Below, in pieces: positions 14,166 to 14,301 of a stretch of 14,301 bases of DNA. The translations under genes were made by a program, and so were the position numbers. The notes under the pieces are model-generated. The model worked only from the letters and a program-made list of their open reading frames with translations, made no database searches and was not told the DNA's origin. Numbering within the stretch: position 1 is the stretch's first letter; each line of letters begins with the position of its first letter. Origin of the DNA: Desulfuromonadaceae bacterium (lineage in GTDB: Bacteria; Desulfobacterota; Desulfuromonadia; Desulfuromonadales; Desulfuromonadaceae); assembly GCA_027065245.1 (NCBI GenBank), contig JAMOOS010000099.1:1-14301 (forward strand). Direction: 5' to 3'.

Positions 14166-14301
14166 CTACAACTCCTTTACCAGCGCGTCGATGGCCAGCA
14201 GCGGTTCCAGCAGAGCACGCAAATCGTCAAGATACAGAGAATTCGGCCCGTCGCAGCGGGCGCACTGCGGGTTCTCATGCACCTCCCAGAACAGGCCGTC
14301 T
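14166..14301 (-). CDS. kdsA: 3-deoxy-8-phosphooctulonate synthase, C-terminal end (runs off the window)
   Basis: KdsA condenses phosphoenolpyruvate with arabinose 5-phosphate to form Kdo-8-phosphate. Only the last 44 codons plus the stop are present. They read GLFWEVHENPQ, CARCDGPNSLYLDDL, then a terminal helix ending LLAIDALVKEL. The Glu-x-His and DGPNSL elements match the C-terminal end of the KdsA barrel, where Glu and Asp bind the metal in metal-dependent enzymes. A CxxC directly before the DGPN motif is unusual to my eye. Identity is supported by kdsD and kdsC downstream. Confidence 0.88.
   Translation of the reverse strand, partial: DGLFWEVHENPQCARCDGPNSLYLDDLRALLEPLLAIDALVKEL

Overview
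The window is a dense, wholly co-directional block of genes on the minus strand, so transcription reads from high to low coordinates. It holds 19 genes: kdsA (3' end only), kdsD, kdsC, lptC, lptA, lptB, rpoN, hpf, ptsN, hprK, rapZ, four mannose-class PTS permease genes (EIIA, EIIB, EIIC, EIID), ptsH, ptsI, metK, and ahcY (5' end only). No gap exceeds 100 bases. I see no tRNA, rRNA, CRISPR array, insertion sequence or phage gene. The long open frames on the plus strand are antisense shadows of these genes.

The gene order suggests a Gram-negative anaerobe of the delta-proteobacterial type, most like Desulfuromonadales (Geobacter, Pelobacter, Desulfuromonas relatives). The reasons are Kdo/Lpt lipopolysaccharide genes next to rpoN, a long-form HPF, HPr kinase in a Gram-negative setting, and PTS genes running into metK. 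This assignment comes from remembered synteny, not from a search.

Region by region, reading with transcription: (a) 14301-10839 is the lipopolysaccharide module. KdsA, KdsD and KdsC make Kdo; LptC, LptA and LptB belong to the transport bridge to the outer membrane. (b) A small terminator-like hairpin at 10800-10823 separates it from (c) 10785-6297: sigma-54, hibernation factor, EIIA-Ntr, HPr kinase/phosphorylase and RapZ. This resembles the E. coli rpoN operon (lptB-rpoN-hpf-ptsN-rapZ-npr), but hprK is inserted and NPr is replaced by (d) 6297-1885, a full mannose-class permease followed by HPr and Enzyme I. (e) metK at 1857-688 ends in a strong intrinsic terminator, and ahcY begins 38 bases beyond it; together these genes serve the S-adenosylmethionine cycle.

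The inferred circuit is: Enzyme I phosphorylates HPr on His15; HPr feeds the EIIA/EIIB permease pair and probably PtsN; HprK phosphorylates HPr on Ser46 to set that flow. Most junctions are 1-4 base overlaps or gaps of a few bases, implying translational coupling. The families are all known. The points worth a second look are the fused regulatory/permease layout, a RapZ lacking the basic RNA-binding tail of E. coli RapZ, an unusually cysteine-rich EIIB, and several structured spacers.
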